A stretch of 64,000 bases of DNA from the NCBI GenBank assembly GCA_022376925.1, contig JAIOJX010000026.1, forward strand, positions 252,647,330 through 252,711,329. Direction: 5' to 3'. The notes below the pieces were generated by a model, which did no database searches, was not told where the DNA came from, and worked only from the letters and a program-made list of their open reading frames with translations. Source of the DNA: Tragulus kanchil (taxonomy: Eukaryota; Chordata; Mammalia; Artiodactyla; Tragulidae). Shown piece by piece: positions 58,681-64,000 of the stretch (position 1 is the stretch's first letter; the number at the start of each line of letters is the position of its first letter). The position numbers and the translations under genes are program-made.

Positions 58681-59835
58681 ATTTTTGTTATTGTTCAGTT
58701 GCTAAGCTGTGTCCTACTCTTGGTAGCCACAATAACCACAATGTGGCAGCCTGGTGCCTTAAAAACACAAATTTACAATTCTGTAAATCAGAAGCTTGAA
58801 ATGAGTTGTTTAGGGTTAAAATCAAGGTACTGATAGGTCTGGGTATCTTCTGGGGACTTCAAAGAAGAATCTACCTCTTGCTTCTTTCGGTTTCTTGACA
58901 CTGCCAGTATCCAATGGCTGCTGGCTACATTACTCTAATCCCTGCTTTGTTGTCCTATTGCCACCATGTCTATCAATCCTCTGGCTTCCCTCATACAAAA
59001 TCTCCTATGATTATATTTAGAGTCCACCCAGAATAAATGTCCAACCTCAAGTTCTTTAACTTAACTGTGGGGAAACAAAACAGTAAGGTTTTTGCAGCTT
59101 TGACTGAACCAGGAGAAAAACATCCCGGAAATGAAAGAACTAAGACAAAAACAAGTTGATTAGACTCACATGGGCTCATTAGCTGGGATCATATTGATCA
59201 GCAACAGGTGGGAGATCTGCTGTGAACTTTGGAACGCCAGGTCGGCACAAATTAGAATGCTGCCTGCTCACACAGGACAGCCTCCTTAACTTCTTGCCAG
59301 TCTAGTTGCCCCCCAGTTACAGCATGCCCTTTCTATTCTTAGAGTCATGAGGGTAATTATTGATCTGGGCTGTGGCTGACTACTAGCCCGTGCTAATGTC
59401 GTTCCCTGCAAATACCTGGATGCTTAAGCTCTCAATAAAAATGTGCTGATGAATGTGTTCAGGGCCTTGACCCAAGAGGTCTTGAGTCACCCCACTTCCC
59501 ATCCTTTCTCTCTGTATGTGTGTGCATATCTCTTAATGTTTCACCACACCTGCTATTCTCTATGCATGCAGCTGACTTGCTGTAGCACTTAAGCATATCT
59601 GCAACTCCCTTCTGGCATACAGAGCAATAGTTTTAGGTTCTACAAATTAAGATGTGGATATCTCTGGGGGGCCATTAGTCAGTCTATCACAGTAGTAAAC
59701 TCTCTCACCCAGCCGCCAGCAACCACTGTCCTGTTGGTTCTGTCTCTATAGCTTTGCCTTTTCTAGATGTCATATAAATATGATTATTATAGTATATAGC
59801 CCTCGGAGTCTGGTTTCGTAGCAAGACACATATTT

Positions 59836-60435
59836 TTGTTATTGTTCAGTTGCTAAGCTGTGTCCTACTCTTTGCAATGCTATGGACTGTAGCACATCAG
59901 GCTTCCCTGTCCATCACTATCTCCTAGAGTTTGCAGAAACTCATGTCCATTGAGCCAATGAGGCCATCCAACCATCTCATCCTCTGTCACCCTCTTCTCC
60001 TCCTGCCTTCAATCTTTTCCAGCATCAGGGTCTTTTCCAATGAGTTGGTTCTTTGCAGCAGATGACCAAAGTATTGGAGCTTTAGCATCAGTCCTTTCAA
60101 TAAATAGTCAAGGTCAATTTCTTTTAGGAATGACTGGTTTGATCTCCTTGCTGTCCAAAGAACTCTCAAGAATCTTTTCCAGCACCACAATTTGAAAGCA
60201 TAAATTCTTTGGCACTCAGCCTTCTTTATAGTCCAGTTTTCACATCCATACATGACTACTGGAAAAACCATAGCTTTGACTACATGGACTTTTGTTGGCA
60301 AAGTGATGTCTCTGCTTTTTTAAGACACTGTTCTAGGTTTGTCATAGCTTTTCTGTCAAGGGTCAAGAATCTTGTAATTTTGTGGCTGCAGGCACCATCC
60401 GTAGTGATTTGGGAGCCCAAGAAGATAAAATTTGG
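59836..60435 (-). mobile_element. BovB (RTE) LINE 3' part (antisense) (cut copy 58685-58721)
   Basis: The complement retains a 104-codon stretch of the BovB RT C-terminal region (60301-59987), with VVMYGCENWTIKKAE, FKLWCWKRFLRVLWTARR and LMLEKIEGRRRRG. One frame break in family terms lies near SNQSF. It ends next to the L1 5' end at 60462. Confidence 0.88.
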
Positions 60436-60461
60436 ATTACTTTGCTAAACACCTGGGAAAG

Positions 60462-62531
60462 GGGTGGAGCTAAGATGGCGGCGTAGAAGGACGTGCACTC
60501 ATCTCTCCTGCAAAATCGCCTGAATTGCGACGAGTTCCTGGGAAACCATCGACGAAAGGAGGTTGGATCTGATCACAGAGAGGACACCCCACATAGAAGA
60601 ACAAAGGAGAAGCCGCATCAAGACGGTAGGAGGGGTGCAATCGCACTTTTAAAAGTCAAACCTCATACCCGCCGGAGAGGCTGGGCGGGCCAAAGCCGCA
60701 AAGCCTGTTGCAGATCAAAACCCGGTGAGGAGCACTAACACCCACAAGGGACTGAGCCAGACCTGCTTTGGAGGGTCCAGGTGCCCCTTGAGCTAGAAGT
60801 GCCCTTGAGCAGGCCTCGGAAGGGCGGCACTCAGTTCCCTTTGGAGGAGGTTACCATTAACCCGATCACAGAGTCGCCGAAGAGGACTGGAAAGTCTCTG
60901 CGCACTGTGATCCGGGAGAGAGGAATAGCGATCCCGCATGCGACTGAGCCAGACTCACCTCTGAGTAACCTGGACGTCTCCAGCGGTGGCGGGGTCGACG
61001 GTGGCCTGCAGCAGGGTCGGGGCACTGTGGAAGTGCCTCCCCTAGAGCGTGTGGGAATAAATCCTCTGTGAGACAGACGCCACTTTCCCTTCTGTAGCTT
61101 GGCTGCTGGTCAAACTGCAGGGCTGCTGGTCAAGCTACAGGAGGGAACTTAGCTCCACCCAGCAAGAAAAGGATTTGGATTAAGAAACTCCCAGGGCCAG
61201 CCTGGGCGGGCCTTTAATTCTGGAATAGGCCAAAACAAGCAGTCAAAGAGGTCTTCAGATCCAACCACTGCCAGAGGCAAGAAAAAGACTGATAATTCCT
61301 GAACAGTCAGCAAGAGACAGAAGAACATAAACACTATTTTCACGTTTTGTCTGAAGCTGGAGTTACTGCTGGACTTTAAAATTTCATTTTTTGTATTGTA
61401 TTACTTTGTTTCAATTTTTTTTTTCTTCTCTTTTTTCCAAACCCACTCAGTGCACCCACCGCTTTTTTTTTTTTTTTTCTTTTCTTGGGGGTGTGTGTGA
61501 GAGAGAGAGTGGGTGTGTTCATTTCCTTCACTGAATTCTATTGAAGCTACTAATCTTATCAGTAAGACTGAATATATTCAAGTTTACATAATTTTTTTTT
61601 TTTTTTTCCTTTTAAACCACACATTTTATTTTGGTATAAACTTCTGGTTCCCCATTGGCCTTTTAAGGTTCTGTGGGATTTGTTTGTTTTTATTATTTTT
61701 GCTTTGTTTTTCTATATTTTTCTATAAAATTTAGATCTTTTAATTTTTAATAATTTTTCATTTGTACTACTACCTCCTCTATAATTCTTTGCTTTCTCTG
61801 AAGCTCCTTTCCTATACCACTAAATTCTAATACATACAAATCTTTATCTCCCTATATTTAACTTTGCAATATTATTCTATATTTCTCTTCTATCCTCCCT
61901 TTCTCTTTTTCCCTTTCCCCACTATATTTCTTAGTCTGTTCTGTCCTCATTGCCTTATCCCCAACGGGGATCCTGCTCTAACATTATTCTCCAATTGGTA
62001 CTCTACTTAGTTTGCTTATTAACTTGTGGATATCATTCTTGGATTTCTCTATTCGCCGTGCTAACGTATTGTACTGTATTTTTGATTGGAATGCTTGGGT
62101 TATGTTATAGCTGTATATGTTCATGTGTATAATTCAATACGCTAGATAGTACTTGCATAATTTTTAAATTGCCATTTGTCAAAGGTATACCTTCTGTTTC
62201 TCATTTGCATATATATGTTTTAATATCATTTAATGCCATAACAAACCAGCCGTGAAATCTTCATTCCCTGGTCAGGCAACAAGCCCCGGGGTTTTGAGGG
62301 TGCACTGACTCCAAAACTACAATACTAGAGAACGCATAACACTAAAGAGCAGTATACAAGTGAGAACGCCAGCAAAGGTAATCACTTGTATACAAGTCCT
62401 GACATCACCCAATCACCAGCATCACCCAGAATAAGAAGCCCCATCCAAACAACAAACACCAACAGACGTAACTCAAAGTCTGGGAAAAGGAAATCCCAAA
62501 CAGAATCAGTTTTAAAAAATTAATAATAACA
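60462..62531 (+). promoter_or_regulatory. L1 5'UTR / internal promoter (plus strand)
   Basis: A YY1-type site AAGATGGCGGC lies at 60472-60482, just inside the 5' end. 60470-61080 is GC- and CpG-rich. A perfect 10-base inverted repeat (ctgtagcttg at 61092-61101, caagctacag at 61131-61140) encloses a direct repeat of gctgctggtcaa. T-rich stretches follow at 61370-61620. Transcription from here is inferred from the human L1 precedent. Confidence 0.78.
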
Positions 62532-63436
62532 ATGAAACGGCAGAGAAATACCACACAAGCGAAGGAACAATCCACAAACACACAAGATCAAATTAATGAA
62601 GAGAATTTGGACAAACTTTCTGAAAGTGATTTCAGAAGAATGATAGTAAAGATGATCAAAGACACTGAAAACAGAATTTCAGAGAAATTGCAAGATACAA
62701 CTAACACACTGAATAAAGAAATACAAGAACTTACCAAAAAAGTAACAGAGACAAACAACTCAATTGCTGAACTGAAAAACACTGTAGAAGGAATCAAGAG
62801 CAGAGTATCTGAGACAGAAGACCGGATAAGTGAGCTGGAAGATAAAATGGTGGAAGTAACTGCTGAAAAACAGACTCTAGCTCAAAGAATGAAAAGAGCA
62901 GAGGACAGCCTCAGAGACCTCTGGGATAATATCAAACGCACCAATATTCGAATTATAGGGGTTCCAGAAGAAGAAGAAAAAAAGAAAGGCTATGAGAAAA
63001 TTTTTGAAGAAATTATAGTTGAAAATTTCCCCAACATGGGAAAAGAAATAGTCAATCAAGTCCAAGAAGCACAAAGAGTACCTAACAGAATCAATCCGAG
63101 AAGAAACACACCAAGACACATATTAATGAAGTTAACACAAATTAAACACAAAGATAGAATTCTCAAAGCAGCAAGGGAAAAGCAACTAGTGACATACAAG
63201 GAAAGCCCATCCGTTTAACAGCTGATCTTTCAACAGAAACTCTGCAGGCCAGAAGGCAATGGCAGGACACATTTAAACGGCTGAAAGAGAATAATCTGCA
63301 ACCAAGAATCCTCTACCCTGCCAAGATCTCCTTCAAAATTGATGGAGAAATCAAAAGCTTTACAGACAAGCAAAAATTAAAAGAATTTAGTCACACCAAA
63401 CCAGCCTTACAACAAATGTTAAAGGGACTTATATAG
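62532..63436 (+). pseudogene. L1 ORF1 (RNA-binding chaperone), single frameshift
   Basis: Starts at ATG 62532 (context aacaATGa). Residues about 30-130 form the heptad coiled coil (FRRMIVKMIKDTENRISEKL onward) used for trimerisation; about 135-210 is the RRM-like domain (TNIRIIGVPEEEEKKKGYEK, NPRRNTPRHILMKL); the basic C-terminal domain follows. A one-base loss at about 63199-63206 ends the frame at 63218; the other frame continues through NLQPRILYPAKISFKIDGEI to the stop at 63434-63436. Expected length about 300 residues. The minus-strand L1 is intact at this point, so the loss is private to this copy or an error. Confidence 0.9.
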
Positions 63437-64000
63437 ACAACAAGTATAAAAGGAGAAGATCCACGAAACAAACCCATCATAACATCTAAGAAGATGACAA
63501 TAGGATCATTTGTATCAATAATTACTTTGAATGTCAATGGACTAAACGCCCAACCAAAAGACACAGAGTGGCTGAATGGATCCAAAAACATGACCCATAC
63601 ATATGCTGCCTCCAGGAAACTCATTTCAGACCTAGAGACACTCATAGACTGAAAGTGAGAGGCTGGAAAAAGATATTCCATGCAAATGGAAATCAAAAGA
63701 AAGCTGGAGTAGCAATCCTCATATCAGATAAAATAGATTTTAAAGTAAAGAAGATTCTAAGAGACAAGGCAGGTCACTACATCATGATTAAGGGATCCAT
63801 CCAAGAAGAAGACATAACAATCATAAATATCTATGCTCCCAACACAGGAGCACCCCAATACATAAGACAAACACTTTCAGACATAAAAGAAGACATTGAC
63901 AGCAACACAATCATAGTAGGAGACTTTAACACTCCTCTCACACCAATGGACAGATCATCCAAACAGAAAATTAATAAAGAGCTGGAAGATAAAATGGTGG
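62832..64000. repeat. Tandem duplication 20, second copy only beginning
   Basis: After ORF2 sequence attaataaa the window ends with gagctggaagataaaatggt-gg (63979-64000), identical to ORF1 at 62832-62853. The offset would be 1147, within the range of the other nineteen. Only 22 bases of the second copy are visible, but finding ORF1 sequence at this place in ORF2 has no other simple explanation. Confidence 0.85.
63494..63980 (+). pseudogene. L1 ORF2 N-terminal part (endonuclease), frameshifted and cut
   Basis: ATG 63494 gives MTIGSFVSIITLNVNGLNA (with the catalytic Asn motif LNVNG). One C is then missing from the gccc run at 63547-63553, which shifts frame. In the next frame come CCLQETHFRP (catalytic Glu), the GVAILISDKIDF block, IYAPNTGAPQYIRQTL and VGDFNTPL. 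Continuity ends at 63980, where ORF1 sequence reappears. The rest of ORF2 is not in the window in order. Confidence 0.88.

Larger units (their letters stand above)
57577..59872. repeat. Tandem duplication 19 (1.15 kb x 2)
   Basis: 57577-58721 is repeated at 58728-59872, offset 1151. Filler 58722-58727 is ggtagc. No difference seen. The join falls at the start of a BovB fragment. Confidence 0.97.
60462..64000 (+). mobile_element. Young L1 retrotransposon, 5' part, cut by the window end
   Basis: 5' end ggtggagctaagatggcggc, 2.07-kb 5'UTR, ORF1 at 62532, ORF2 from 63494. Layout equals the minus-strand L1 at 20-31 kb. A full-length 5' end implies no 5' truncation. The final 20 or so bases jump back to ORF1 sequence (tandem duplication 20). 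Both ORFs have one small frame break in view. Confidence 0.9.

Noticed and set aside
3187..59872. CRISPR array or satellite DNA as an explanation for the direct repeats
   Set aside because: Repeat units are about 1 kb, each different, in pairs only, without spacers or a common monomer.
3187..64000. The repeating 1.1-kb units as a new biological amplification system
   Set aside because: Units share no sequence with each other, no conserved end motif, and no encoded function; only their length is constant. An assembly cause is simpler.

Overview
The window looks like nuclear, intergenic DNA from a ruminant (Cetartiodactyla). I recognise BovB (RTE-type) LINE pieces, Bov-A and Bov-tA SINEs, many tRNA-Glu-derived CHR-type SINEs, and L1 elements of the cetartiodactyl type. 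I found no host protein-coding gene, rRNA, functional tRNA, CRISPR or microbial feature. The longer open frames are either L1 proteins or chance/antisense readings of SINEs and L1s. Repeat names rest on recognition by eye and memory; no library search was run.

Layout. 1-20.3 kb: old L1 fragments, mostly antisense, peppered with SINEs, several with clear target-site duplications (TSDs). 20.3-30.8 kb: a young L1 on the minus strand with 5'UTR, ORF1, endonuclease and reverse transcriptase, broken by small lesions and an internal deletion near its 3' end. 30.8-46.9 kb: mixed unique sequence, an old plus-strand L1, BovB fragments, Bov-A, Bov-tA and CHR-type SINEs. 46.9-57.3 kb: one old plus-strand L1 carrying a stack of nested insertions (Bov-tA SINE with an L1 tail inside it, a DNA transposon with terminal inverted repeats, a Tigger-type transposon itself hit by two L1 tails and a SINE, then two more SINEs). 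57.4-60.4 kb: an L1 tail, an old repeat-like segment containing a candidate solo LTR, and BovB. 60.46 kb to the end: a second young L1 on the plus strand, cut by the window edge.

The dominant signal is not biological in an obvious way. Nineteen times, a segment of about 0.9-1.2 kb (mostly 1.05-1.15 kb) is followed immediately by a nearly identical copy of itself, and a twentieth repeat is just beginning when the window ends. The copies ignore element boundaries. They join by blunt ends, 1-8 bp of shared sequence, or 2-46 bp of filler (twice a pure or partly pure C run), and some differences between copies cluster next to the join. About 20.7 kb of the 64 kb is therefore redundant. Unmerged overlaps between neighbouring contigs are the likeliest explanation; real serial duplication would be extraordinary. 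Coordinates of every other feature should be read with this in mind, because many elements appear twice or three times.

No gene network or new system is evident. The biology here is retrotransposition: L1 supplies the enzymes, and the SINEs, with tRNA-type internal promoters and A-rich tails, are its passengers.
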